NCBI GenBank assembly: GCA_001399705.1
Contig: LJCR01000079.1
Coordinates: 1 to 8,092, forward strand
Source: Kouleothrix aurantiaca
GTDB taxonomy: Bacteria; Chloroflexota; Chloroflexia; Chloroflexales; Roseiflexaceae
Length of the DNA stretch: 8,092 nucleotides
Reading direction: 5' to 3'
Below, piece by piece: positions 1-6,344 of the stretch. The notes under the pieces are model-generated. The model was not told the origin of the DNA and did no database searches. It was given only the letters and a program-made list of their open reading frames with translations. Position numbers and translations under genes: made by a program. Positions within the stretch are counted from its first letter, which is position 1; each line of letters begins with the position of its first letter.

Positions 1-447
1 CTGCTGGCTCTTCTGGCGGTATTCCGCGAGGGCGCCGAGACGGCGGTGTTCTACCTGGGCATGGCCCCCTCGATCAGCATGCGCGACCTGCTGCTGGGCT
101 TTGGTGCTGGCGCGGCCGTGCTGGCCGTGCTGGCCGTGCTGATGCTGGTGGTCGGCGTGAAGCTGCCGCTGCGGCCATTCTTCCGCGTGGCTGGTTTGCT
201 GGTCTACTACCTGGGCTTTAAGTTCGTCGGCACCGGCCTGCACGCCCTGCAGGTCGCCGATGTGCTGCCGACTTCACCTATCGGCAGCGGCGACTCGAAC
301 GCGGTGCTGGAGTTCTTCGGCATCTACCTGACCTGGCAGACCCTGCTGCCACAGCTGCTGCTGCTGGCGGCGGCGCTGGCGGTCTTTTTCTACCTGCGCG
401 CGCAGGAGCGCCGCGCCCGTGGCGTGGGCACGCCAGCGGTGGCATAG
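1..447 (+). CDS. FTR1-family iron permease, C-terminal part (5' end outside window)
   Basis: The frame is open from the first base and ends at TAG 445-447, so this is the 3' part of a gene entering from the left. It reads LLALLAVFREGAET at the start; REGAE (bases 25-39) is the second of the two REGxE iron-binding motifs of the FTR1/EfeU oxidase-dependent iron permeases. About 149 residues remain, with three or four hydrophobic segments and a short basic tail (RAQERRARG). Family members import ferric iron across the cytoplasmic membrane together with a ferroxidase or periplasmic partner. An internal GTG at 46 is not the real start because the motif lies before it. A second FTR1 piece, carrying the first REGxE motif, lies inverted inside the composite frame at 689-1951 and ends where this piece begins, so the two may be halves of one gene. 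The family call is firm; gene integrity upstream cannot be seen. Confidence 0.88.
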   Translation: MLALLAVFREGAETAVFYLGMAPSISMRDLLLGFGAGAAVLAVLAVLMLVVGVKLPLRPFFRVAGLLVYYLGFKFVGTGLHALQVADVLPTSPIGSGDSNAVLEFFGIYLTWQTLLPQLLLLAAALAVFFYLRAQERRARGVGTPAVA

Positions 448-450
448 GCG

Positions 451-493
451 AGAAGACAGGAGTCAAGGGTCAGGAGCCAGAAGATAGGACTCG
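451..493. repeat. Degenerate short tandem repeat after the permease
   Basis: AGAAGACAGGAGTCA (451-465) recurs as AGAAGATAGGACTCG (479-493), matching at 12 of 15 positions. The intervening bases contain related AGGGTCAGGAGCCAG, giving about three degenerate units of 14-15 bases. No gene overlaps it. It may be a remnant of a dispersed intergenic repeat; function unknown. Confidence 0.4.
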
Positions 494-617
494 GGCAATG
501 TCAAAAGAGTCAGCATCCTGAGTGCGGCGTAGCCCGTATCGAAGGGTGCGAACAGCTCAAATACACACTCTTTGATATGATCTATCGGTTGGGGCACCTT
601 TTGGGTTTAGGTATGAT

Positions 618-653
618 AAACGCACGACGCTTTTACCGGCGCCGTGCGTTTTT
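618..653 (+). terminator. Rho-independent terminator between convergent genes
   Basis: AAACGCACG (618-626) pairs perfectly with CGTGCGTTT (643-651). The stem continues inward after one mismatch with three further pairs (628-630 with 639-641), leaving an 8-base loop. The right arm runs into a T-tract (649-653). It lies 170 bases after the permease stop on the + strand and 38 bases after the stop of the minus-strand composite gene. On the minus strand the tract is only TTT, so it is stronger for + strand transcripts but may serve both. Confidence 0.75.
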
Positions 654-688
654 CGTTGAACTTTGGTAGCCTCGGTACGCTAGGTGGC

Positions 689-1951
689 TTATTTGTCTGC
701 TTCCCGGCCAATCTGCTTTTCCTTGTGGTCGTAGCGCTCGGCAACCACCATGCCGGCGCGCTCGTACAGGCGCGTCGCGCCGCTCAGGTTTTGCGCGTCG
801 ACGCCCAGGCCCACGGTGCGCAGCCCGCGCGCGTAGAACGCGCCAAACGCCTGCCGCAAGAGCGCCAGGCCCAGCATGCTGCCACGCGCCAGTGCCTGGG
901 TCGTGCGCGCGTCGATGTACTTTTTCCACGCGCCCAGGCTGGCCTTGCTGTGCAGCCAGTAGGAAACGTAGAACAGCAGCGCGGCAGCTACCAGCCCGGT
1001 GATGCCTTCGATCAGCTCGCGGTTGCGGCCGGCGCTGACCGTGCTGAAAATTGCCTGCAGCGCCAGCGCCGCGCCAATGCTGGCCAGCACGCCCAGCCCG
1101 GCGCCAGCCCAGATCCAGCCGCGCTTGTCGCTGTTGCCCGATTTGCGCAGGAAGGCCAGCAGCGCAACCACCACCAGCAGCGCCTCCAGCCCCTCGCGCA
1201 GGATGATCAGCGCCGCGTCGAGCGCGCTGTAGGAGCTGTCGACCGTGTAGGGCGTGAGCGTGCTGCGGATGCTCGCCAGCGCCGTGCTGGCGGCGGCAGT
1301 GTCGGCCGGCTCGGCGCGCAGCGCGGCGCGCTCGGCCTGCCACGCGGGCGTTTCGGCCAGCGGGCGGAAGCGGTCGGTGTTGATGCCGTCGGCCACGGTG
1401 TAGAGCCGGTCGTTGGGAAAGCGGAAATCGCGGCGCAGCAGCTCGGCGGCATTTTCGCTTGAAGTAATCAGCGCGTCGGCCTGGGTGTTGATCGCCTGCT
1501 CCAGCCTGCGCAGCATGGTGTAGGCGCGGCTGTCTTTCCCGCTGAGAAAATGGTGGTCGATCATTTCCGAGGTCATGCTGCCCTGGAAATCGAACACCAG
1601 CGGCACGCGCAGAATGCGCTTGAGCACCGCGCCGATCAGCGCGCCTTCGTGCAGGTGCGCGTGAATGATCGTTGGGCGCAGGCGCCGGCCAGTTTCGAGC
1701 GCGCGGTAGGAGAGCGCGGCGTCGAGGTAGATTTTGTGGCGCGACGAGCCGACCATGGCGCGCTTGAGCCAGGGCACATCCCACGAGCGGCGAATCTCAA
1801 CGCCGGGCATGTCGTCGCCATTATGGTAGGTGGTGATGACAACCCGGTGCCCGAGCTTTTGCAGCGCCTTGGCTTCCTGCCAGATGCGAATATGGCAGCC
1901 ATAGTCGGCAAAAAAACTCGTTGGCGCGATCATGAGAATAGTATGCCGCAA
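689..1951 (-). CDS. Three-part composite: GT4 glycosyltransferase N-domain / FTR1 permease fragment / GNAT tail
   Basis: One uninterrupted frame contains parts of three unrelated proteins. Bases 1951-1313 encode the N-terminal Rossmann domain of a GT4-type glycosyltransferase (MIAPTSFFADYGCHIR, then IIHAHLHEGALIG, VFDFQGSMTSEM and ITSSENAAELL); the C-terminal donor-sugar domain is missing. Bases about 1312-857 encode an FTR1 iron-permease segment with the first REGLE motif (1184-1198), LLAFLRKSG and SYWLHSKA. Bases about 868-689 encode the end of a GNAT acetyltransferase (LALLRQAFGAFY, GVDAQNLSGATRLYERAGM). The three family assignments rest on strong motif matches. I placed the start at TTG 1951, nine bases after a GGGAGG ribosome site (1961-1966); ATG 1933 is the alternative, and the frame is open to TTG 1990. 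No part is complete, so none of the three activities is expected. It starts 64 bases after the stop of the propeller gene, so the two may be cotranscribed. It is a real fusion, or a pseudogene or amplification chimera. Confidence 0.75.
   Translation of the reverse strand: MRHTILMIAPTSFFADYGCHIRIWQEAKALQKLGHRVVITTYHNGDDMPGVEIRRSWDVPWLKRAMVGSSRHKIYLDAALSYRALETGRRLRPTIIHAHLHEGALIGAVLKRILRVPLVFDFQGSMTSEMIDHHFLSGKDSRAYTMLRRLEQAINTQADALITSSENAAELLRRDFRFPNDRLYTVADGINTDRFRPLAETPAWQAERAALRAEPADTAAASTALASIRSTLTPYTVDSSYSALDAALIILREGLEALLVVVALLAFLRKSGNSDKRGWIWAGAGLGVLASIGAALALQAIFSTVSAGRNRELIEGITGLVAAALLFYVSYWLHSKASLGAWKKYIDARTTQALARGSMLGLALLRQAFGAFYARGLRTVGLGVDAQNLSGATRLYERAGMVVAERYDHKEKQIGREADK
857..1312 (-). 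pseudogene. FTR1 iron-permease fragment inside the composite frame
   Basis: This stretch encodes about 150 residues of an FTR1 permease: a short extracytoplasmic linker (TPYTVDSSYSALDAAL), the first REGLE motif, and about three hydrophobic segments up to GSMLGLALL. It joins the glycosyltransferase part near the codons for AALRA|E, and the GNAT part at LALL, a short string that both the FTR1 and the GNAT family can supply. That makes the second junction a likely microhomology joint. The missing half of the permease, beginning LLALLAVFREGAE, is at base 1 of the window on the other strand. Boundaries are approximate, since they come from motif recognition rather than alignment. Confidence 0.65.
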
Positions 1952-2015
1952 GCCCACAGCCCTCCCGCTGGCCATGCCGGCCGCACGCAAGCGCCAGCAT
2001 CAGGTGCCTGGCATT

Positions 2016-3476
2016 CTACCGCAGCGGCGTGGGCTGCGCAAACGGGTCGGGCTGGCTGATCAGCGGCAGGTAGCGGCACGGCACGCGTTCGGCGCTGATC
2101 GCGTGCTCGGGCAGCGCGACGCCGGGTGCCAGCCCGCCCGCCACCGTAGCGATGACCTGATCGAACTGCGCGACCGATGGCGGGCGCGGCAGCGAAAAGA
2201 TCGGGAAGGCGCGGCCGCCGGCAAAGCCAACGTCCATGTAGTCGCCAACCATGCGCCCCTGGTTCGTGAGTGCAAGCCATTCAAGATTGAAAGGGCCAGC
2301 TAGCGTGATAGCGGGTGCCCATGTCGCGCCGCCATCGGCCGAGGACGTGAAGCCCGCAAACAGCTTGCCGCTGTCGCGCGCGCACGGAACATTGAAGTAG
2401 TAGTAGAACATGATGCCCATGTGTGCGGAAGCGCCGGCCGTGCCCGGCTCGATCGCCAGCCCGGGCAGCACTGCGCTGATCGTCAGCTGGGGGCTCGCCA
2501 CCACGCGCGCTGGGGCCGACCAGATCGTGCCGTCATCGGTCCAGCTCATCAACAGATCGTTTGTTTCGCAGCCCGCCTCAACATCACATGCAGGCCACGC
2601 CGCAAACACGCGTCCGGCAGCATCGATCGCCACCGTGGGCATGTTGTAGCTGCGCAAGCCAATATCAAACGTTCCACGATACGAAGACGGCGCGATCTGC
2701 ACCGGAGCTTCCCAGCTCTGGCCGCCATCGGTTGAGCGAAACGACGCGATACCACCGCCAAGATACGGCACAACCACGGTGCCATTTGGCCGCACCACCG
2801 GCTGGCCGCTCAGGCCAGACACATTAACTGGCCCGCGCGGCTGGTCCCAGCTCAGCCCACCATCGTGCGAAACGCTCACCACCAAATTGCCAAAGACCGA
2901 CCAGTGGGCATAACAGTTGCCGTAGAACGGGCTCGCGGCGCTGTTATCGCAGGCCAGCCAGGTTTTGTCCAGCCCGGCCGTTTCGGTAATGAAAACTGGC
3001 GCGTCCCACACGGTGCCGCCATCGGTCGAGCGATTGACTGTGATGGCGTTGCCCAACCCACCCTGCAACAATGGCAGCGCAATAATCAGCCAGGCGGCGT
3101 GCTTGGCGTCGTAGGCCACCGATGGGTCGCTCACGCGGTTGTAGGTTGCACCGCCACTATGCACGGTCAGGCCCGGCAGAAAGCCGTGCGACCAGGTTGC
3201 GCCGCTATCCTGCGAAGTCGCCCAGCCAATGTCGCTGCTGCCGCCATCGTAGAAGCGCCCGACCTGAAATGCCGTCACGGTCGTCGAGCCGAACGAGAGC
3301 GCATCTGGCTCAACCTCGGTTCCATGCTGGCTGGTGGGGTTGGTGAAAGGGTCGCTGCTCAGCGGCAGCAACGGCAGCGACTCGGCCGGCTGCGCCACGG
3401 CCGGCACAAACGCCAGCGCGCCCAGCAGCACTGCCAGCGCCCACCAGCGCGCGAAGGAGCTTCGTTGCAGCTTCAT
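2016..3476 (-). CDS. Secreted Asp-box (BNR) beta-propeller, sialidase-like fold
   Basis: This 486-residue protein begins with a clear signal peptide: a basic start (MKLQRSSFAR), a hydrophobic core to about residue 27, and a likely cut after AVA before QPAE. It carries five canonical Asp-boxes (S/TxDxGxxW) at residues 88-95, 150-157, 203-210, 248-255 and 379-386, and a degenerate sixth at about 313-319. This is the spacing of a six-bladed propeller as in sialidases and BNR glycosidases. I do not see the N-terminal FRIP-type arginine motif of true sialidases, so enzymatic sialidase activity is not supported; carbohydrate binding or another hydrolase role is possible. The tail (RYLPLISQPDP) resembles short LPL-type tails I associate with secreted Chloroflexi proteins. 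The ribosome site before ATG 3476 is weak. The composite gene follows 64 bases downstream. Confidence 0.72.
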   Translation of the reverse strand: MKLQRSSFARWWALAVLLGALAFVPAVAQPAESLPLLPLSSDPFTNPTSQHGTEVEPDALSFGSTTVTAFQVGRFYDGGSSDIGWATSQDSGATWSHGFLPGLTVHSGGATYNRVSDPSVAYDAKHAAWLIIALPLLQGGLGNAITVNRSTDGGTVWDAPVFITETAGLDKTWLACDNSAASPFYGNCYAHWSVFGNLVVSVSHDGGLSWDQPRGPVNVSGLSGQPVVRPNGTVVVPYLGGGIASFRSTDGGQSWEAPVQIAPSSYRGTFDIGLRSYNMPTVAIDAAGRVFAAWPACDVEAGCETNDLLMSWTDDGTIWSAPARVVASPQLTISAVLPGLAIEPGTAGASAHMGIMFYYYFNVPCARDSGKLFAGFTSSADGGATWAPAITLAGPFNLEWLALTNQGRMVGDYMDVGFAGGRAFPIFSLPRPPSVAQFDQVIATVAGGLAPGVALPEHAISAERVPCRYLPLISQPDPFAQPTPLR

Positions 3477-3572
3477 TGTTTACGCTCGCTTGTGGAATGT
3501 CAGGCGATGGCGTGTGTAGGCCGGGCGTGCAGAAGCCAGTACCGTACAAATAAGGCAGCCAGGGACGAGCGT

Positions 3573-3638
3573 CACAAAGACACGAAGGCACAAAGGGCTT
3601 CAGATAATGTCAAATCTTCGTGTCTTTGAGTCTTTGTG
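3573..3638. repeat. Inverted octamer-repeat element (CACRAAGR)3 - (CACRAAGR)3
   Basis: Three tandem octamers of the form CACRAAGR lie at 3573-3580, 3581-3588 and 3589-3596. Three more lie on the opposite strand at 3615-3622, 3623-3630 and 3631-3638, one of them with CT for CA at its start. The two arrays are inverted to each other and share a perfect 13-base pairing (3575-3587 with 3616-3628). The element sits between the stop of the GlcF-like gene (3663) and the propeller start (3476). It has no T-tract, so it is not a standard terminator. Similar octamer strings recur between genes in several bacterial phyla; copy number here cannot be judged. Confidence 0.7.
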
Positions 3639-3662
3639 GCCGTTTGAGGTGTGCGCTGCTGC

Positions 3663-5009
3663 CTACTGCACGCTGCTCGCGCCCCGGTACGCCGCGTCGA
3701 GCAGCTCGATGATATGATGCACGCGCATGGCGCTGCCGCGCCGCCGCAGCCCACCGGCAAGCTGCATGTGGCAGCCGGGGTTGGCCGTCACCAGCACCTC
3801 GGCCTTGGTGGCCTCGGCATTGTTCAGCTTGCGCTCGCCAAGCTGCGCCGCCATCTCGGGCTGGGTGACGTTGTACACACCCGCGCTGCCGCAGCACAGC
3901 GACGACTCGTGCATTTCCTTGAGCATCAGGCCGGGGATGGCGCGCAGCAGCGCGCGCGGCTGGGCGCTGATGCGCTGGGCGTGCGCCAGGTGGCACGGCT
4001 CCTGGTAGGTCACGGTGATCGGCAGGGGTTTGAGGTCGCGCCGGTTCAGCGGGATGCCCGCCAAAAACTCGCTCACGTCTTTGACCTTAGCCGAAAACGC
4101 CGCTGCGCGCGCTGCCCAGGCCGGATCGTCGTGCAACAGGTGGCCGTACTCCTTCATGGTCGAGCCGCAGCCGGCCGCGTTCACAATAATTGCATCCAGG
4201 CCCATGCCCTCAAATGCCGCAATATTGCGCCGCGCCAGATCGCGCCCACCATCCATATCGCCGCCATGAACATGCAGCGCGCCACAGCAGCCCTGGTCGG
4301 GCGGCAGGATCACCTCGCAGCCATTTTTGCGCAGCACGCGGATTGTAGCATCGTGCACGCCCGCAAACGCCGTCGACATCACGCAGCCGGCCAGCAGCGC
4401 CACGTGGTAGCGCGTTTCGCCTTCGGCCGGGTAGATCTGCCCCTGCGGCACCGTAAAGGTGTCGCTCATCGGCGGCAGAAGTGTTTCAGTTTCTGCCAGG
4501 CCAAGCAGCTTCAGGATGCCCGTGCCGCGCGCGATCGCCTGCACGCCGCTGCGCTGGTAGATCCACATCAGCCGCGAAAAGGCGCGAAACAGTTCCAGCC
4601 GCTTGAACAGCGCGCCAAACACGCCGCCGCGCAGCAGCTGCACCACCCACGGGTGCGGCGGCAGCCGGCCGTCGTCGCGCGCCTGCTCGATCTGCGCGCG
4701 CGAGGCTTCCAGAATCTGGCCGTACTGCACGCCGCTCGGGCACACTGCCTCGCAGGCGCGGCAGTTCAGACACGCGCTCATCTGCTCCTGAAACACCGCG
4801 CTTTCCATGCCGATCCGCCCATCGGCCACGCCCTTCATCAGGTAGATGCGGCCGCGCGGCGAAAACATCTCCAGCCCGGTTTCGCGGTAGGTCGGGCACG
4901 ACGAAAGGCACAGCCCGCAGTGCACGCAGGTGTTGATCACCGCGTCGCTTGGCGTATCGTCCCCGGCAAACGGCACCCGCGCCGCCTGAATGTCGGATTC
5001 AGCGATCAT
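3663..5009 (-). CDS. glcF: (Fe-S)-binding oxidoreductase subunit, glycolate oxidase GlcF-like
   Basis: This 448-residue protein has two 4Fe-4S ferredoxin motifs: Cys28-x2-Cys31-x2-Cys34-x3-Cys38-Pro and Cys80-x2-Cys83-x2-Cys86-x3-Cys90-Pro. Two cysteine-rich CCG domains follow (CCG at 241-243 with Cys209 and Cys281; CCG at 372-374 with Cys339 and Cys413). This order and length match GlcF, the electron-transfer subunit of membrane-associated glycolate oxidase, which passes electrons from the FAD subunits GlcD/GlcE towards the quinone pool. No glcD or glcE is in the window, so a lactate or other 2-hydroxyacid dehydrogenase subunit cannot be excluded. The frame is open far upstream, but I chose ATG 5009 because GAGGA (5015-5019) lies five bases before it. 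That site overlaps the stop of the upstream small membrane-protein gene, pointing to translational coupling. No cysteine ligand appears to be missing. Confidence 0.85.
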   Translation of the reverse strand: MIAESDIQAARVPFAGDDTPSDAVINTCVHCGLCLSSCPTYRETGLEMFSPRGRIYLMKGVADGRIGMESAVFQEQMSACLNCRACEAVCPSGVQYGQILEASRAQIEQARDDGRLPPHPWVVQLLRGGVFGALFKRLELFRAFSRLMWIYQRSGVQAIARGTGILKLLGLAETETLLPPMSDTFTVPQGQIYPAEGETRYHVALLAGCVMSTAFAGVHDATIRVLRKNGCEVILPPDQGCCGALHVHGGDMDGGRDLARRNIAAFEGMGLDAIIVNAAGCGSTMKEYGHLLHDDPAWAARAAAFSAKVKDVSEFLAGIPLNRRDLKPLPITVTYQEPCHLAHAQRISAQPRALLRAIPGLMLKEMHESSLCCGSAGVYNVTQPEMAAQLGERKLNNAEATKAEVLVTANPGCHMQLAGGLRRRGSAMRVHHIIELLDAAYRGASSVQ

Positions 5010-5021
5010 TGCATTCCTCAT
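5010..5021 (-). promoter_or_regulatory. Coupled stop / ribosome-binding site between the small membrane gene and glcF
   Basis: On the minus strand the stop TGA (5018-5020) of the upstream gene overlaps the GAGGA ribosome-binding site (5015-5019). The glcF ATG follows five bases later, at 5009. A second in-frame ATG (5019-5021) overlaps the stop as ATGA. Ribosomes ending the first gene would be positioned to restart on glcF. Confidence 0.7.
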
Positions 5022-5359
5022 CTGATCCAGCGCTGCGCCCCGGTGCGCTGCGAAATTGTGGGCAGGAACAACAGCCGCGGCCCAGGCTCGCGCCCGTTCT
5101 TGCGCCGCCACGTCACCCATACCGACATGCCAACATACAGGCCGATCTGGCGCGGGCAGAACTGATACGGGTGGCACACGCTCTGCGGGCTGTTCCGCAC
5201 CGTCAGCATCACGCCAGGCCACACCGGCAGATCAGTCGTGAACTGTGGCACTATGCCGCGGCGCACGCCAATAACCAGGCCCGCGCCAGACAGCAGCAGT
5301 ACCAGCAGGGCCAGGCCAAACAGAACGGCAAGTGTGCGCAACGCGCGGCGAGGTGGCAT
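5018..5359 (-). CDS. Small single-pass membrane protein of unknown function
   Basis: I do not recognise this 113-residue protein. ATG 5359 is chosen because AAGGAG (5366-5371) lies six bases upstream and a membrane anchor follows directly. A basic N-terminus (MPPRRALR) is followed by one hydrophobic helix at about residues 9-32. After it comes an approximately 80-residue domain, probably outside the membrane, with two cysteines in SVCHPYQFCPRQ and a basic C-terminus. It is the first gene of a two-gene unit with the GlcF-like gene, with overlapping stop and ribosome site. By context it could anchor or assist the Fe-S subunit, but that is inference. No signal-peptidase site is obvious. Confidence 0.68.
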   Translation of the reverse strand: MPPRRALRTLAVLFGLALLVLLLSGAGLVIGVRRGIVPQFTTDLPVWPGVMLTVRNSPQSVCHPYQFCPRQIGLYVGMSVWVTWRRKNGREPGPRLLFLPTISQRTGAQRWIR

Positions 5360-5381
5360 AGCAAGCTCCTTGGATGGCGGT

Positions 5382-5390
5382 ACTATACCA
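5382..5390 (-). promoter_or_regulatory. Extended -10 promoter for the small membrane protein / glcF unit
   Basis: On the minus strand the bases read TGGTATAGT: a TATAGT -10 box (5382-5387) preceded by a TGN extension. There is no good -35 box 17 bases upstream. Transcription would start about 15 bases before the AAGGAG ribosome site and start codon at 5359, giving a very short leader. The nearby T-tract terminator at 5431-5461 isolates this unit from the response-regulator gene, which supports a separate promoter here. Confidence 0.5.
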
Positions 5391-5430
5391 TAAACTCTGC
5401 CCCAGGATCGCGTATATATAAGGAAGCAAG

Positions 5431-5461
5431 AAAAAAGGCCGGGGCAGTGCAAACGCCGGCC
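5431..5461 (-). terminator. Rho-independent terminator of the response-regulator gene
   Basis: On the minus strand GGCCGG (5461-5456) pairs with CCGGCC (5442-5437) around a 13-base loop and runs straight into six T residues (5436-5431) and then CTTG. It lies 128 bases after the response-regulator stop and just before the promoter of the next unit. The stem is short but wholly G-C. Confidence 0.7.
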
Positions 5462-5537
5462 GCGCATGCCCCGCCGATGCCTTCGTGGCATGGCAAAACA
5501 GGCGCGGCCGGGCAGGAAGCGGGAATATGGAGGAATT

Positions 5538-5554
5538 GGGCGGCGTGGCCGCCC
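5538..5554. other. Perfect 7-bp GC hairpin downstream of the response regulator
   Basis: GGGCGGC (5538-5544) and GCCGCCC (5548-5554) form a perfect stem around a GTG loop, about 35 bases after the response-regulator stop on the minus strand. A weaker bulged hairpin lies at 5473-5494. Neither has a T-tract. They could shield the 3' end of the transcript or pause RNA polymerase before the T-tract terminator. Confidence 0.4.
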
Positions 5555-5588
5555 CACTGCGGAACAGGCGCGAGAAGGCAGGCGAGCG

Positions 5589-6281
5589 TCACATGGTCGC
5601 CGGGTCAAACTTATAGCCAACGTGCCGGATGGTCAGCAGGTGGCGCGGGTTCTGCGGGTCGCGCTCCAGCTTGGCGCGCAATCGCCACACCGAGGTTGCC
5701 ACAATGCTGCGCGCCTGCTGCGGCGCAAAGCCCCAAACGTTGCGGATGATCTGGCTGTTGCTGCACACCCGCCCGCTGCGCTTCATCAGGAAGGCCAGCA
5801 GGTGCACTTCGCGCGGCGTCAGGTCAATGCCCTTGCCTTCTTCAGTGATACACACCTGCTTCAGCGGGTCGAGCACCCAGCCGCCCTGGTTGAGCGGCGT
5901 GGTTGGCGGCCGGCGGGCGCGCTCGGCGCGACGCAGCACGGCACCTATGCGGGCCAGCAGCTCGGCCGGCGCGCACGGCTTCGAAAGGTAGTCGTCGGCA
6001 CCCAGGCGCAAACCCTGCACGCGGTCTTCTGCGCGGGCACGCGAGCTCAGAAACACAATCGGCCCATCCGACGTGCGGCGAATGCGGCGGCAAACCTCGA
6101 AACCTTCCTGATCGGGCAGCAATGCTTCCAGCACAATCAGGTCGGGGGTCTGGCCGGTCACGACACGCAGCGCGCTCCGGCCATCGCTGGCGCGGCTCAC
6201 CTGGTAGCGGGCTTGCTCCAGTAGCGCAACGGTATGTTGGAGGCTGGTTCCATCTCCATCGGCGACGAGTACGTGCGGCAT
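5589..6281 (-). CDS. OmpR/PhoB-family response regulator with an atypical receiver
   Basis: This 230-residue protein has an N-terminal receiver domain (about 1-118) and a C-terminal winged-helix DNA-binding domain (about 133-228, with LTPREVHLLAFLM, VWRLRAKLE and LLTIRHVGYKFDP). The start ATG 6281 follows an AAGGAG site nine bases upstream and begins MPHVLVADGDG, as expected for a receiver. The phospho-acceptor aspartate is replaced by Glu52 (DLIVLEALLPD), and the first acidic-pocket aspartate is alanine (VADG instead of VDDD). Ser79/Ser80 and Lys101 (YLSKP) are kept. This suggests a pseudo-receiver that is constitutively active or controlled without phosphorylation. No histidine kinase is adjacent. 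Heptamer repeats with 11-bp period lie upstream of the gene and are candidate binding sites for it or a relative. The family assignment is firm; its targets are unknown. Confidence 0.9.
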   Translation of the reverse strand: MPHVLVADGDGTSLQHTVALLEQARYQVSRASDGRSALRVVTGQTPDLIVLEALLPDQEGFEVCRRIRRTSDGPIVFLSSRARAEDRVQGLRLGADDYLSKPCAPAELLARIGAVLRRAERARRPPTTPLNQGGWVLDPLKQVCITEEGKGIDLTPREVHLLAFLMKRSGRVCSNSQIIRNVWGFAPQQARSIVATSVWRLRAKLERDPQNPRHLLTIRHVGYKFDPATM

Positions 6282-6330
6282 AGCTGTGTGCTCCTTCTGA
6301 ACGTCGCTCACTACCACTCCCGATTTCCTT

Positions 6331-6340
6331 CTTCGCGAAG
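6331..6340. promoter_or_regulatory. 10-bp palindrome in the response-regulator leader
   Basis: CTTCGCGAAG is a perfect palindrome about 50 bases upstream of the response-regulator start. It could be an operator, but symmetrical sites are not typical for OmpR/PhoB proteins, and a 10-base palindrome can occur by chance. Confidence 0.25.
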
Positions 6341-6344
6341 TTCT

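Noticed and set aside
46..447. Complete small gene starting at GTG 46.
   Set aside because: The frame is open to the left edge and the conserved REGAE motif lies before base 46, so this is the end of a larger permease gene.
644..1462. A 272-codon + strand open frame opposite the composite gene.
   Set aside because: No domain or motif; composition typical of an antisense shadow. The minus frame carries the GT4, FTR1 and GNAT motifs.
3573..3638. CRISPR-like array from the repeated octamers.
   Set aside because: The units are 8 bases, contiguous with no spacers, and partly inverted; no cas gene is nearby.
3651..5165. A 504-codon open frame on the + strand opposite glcF.
   Set aside because: It mirrors the GC-rich GlcF gene, has no recognisable motif and is rich in R/H/Q/A as antisense frames of GC-rich genes are. 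The minus-strand frame has complete Fe-S motifs.
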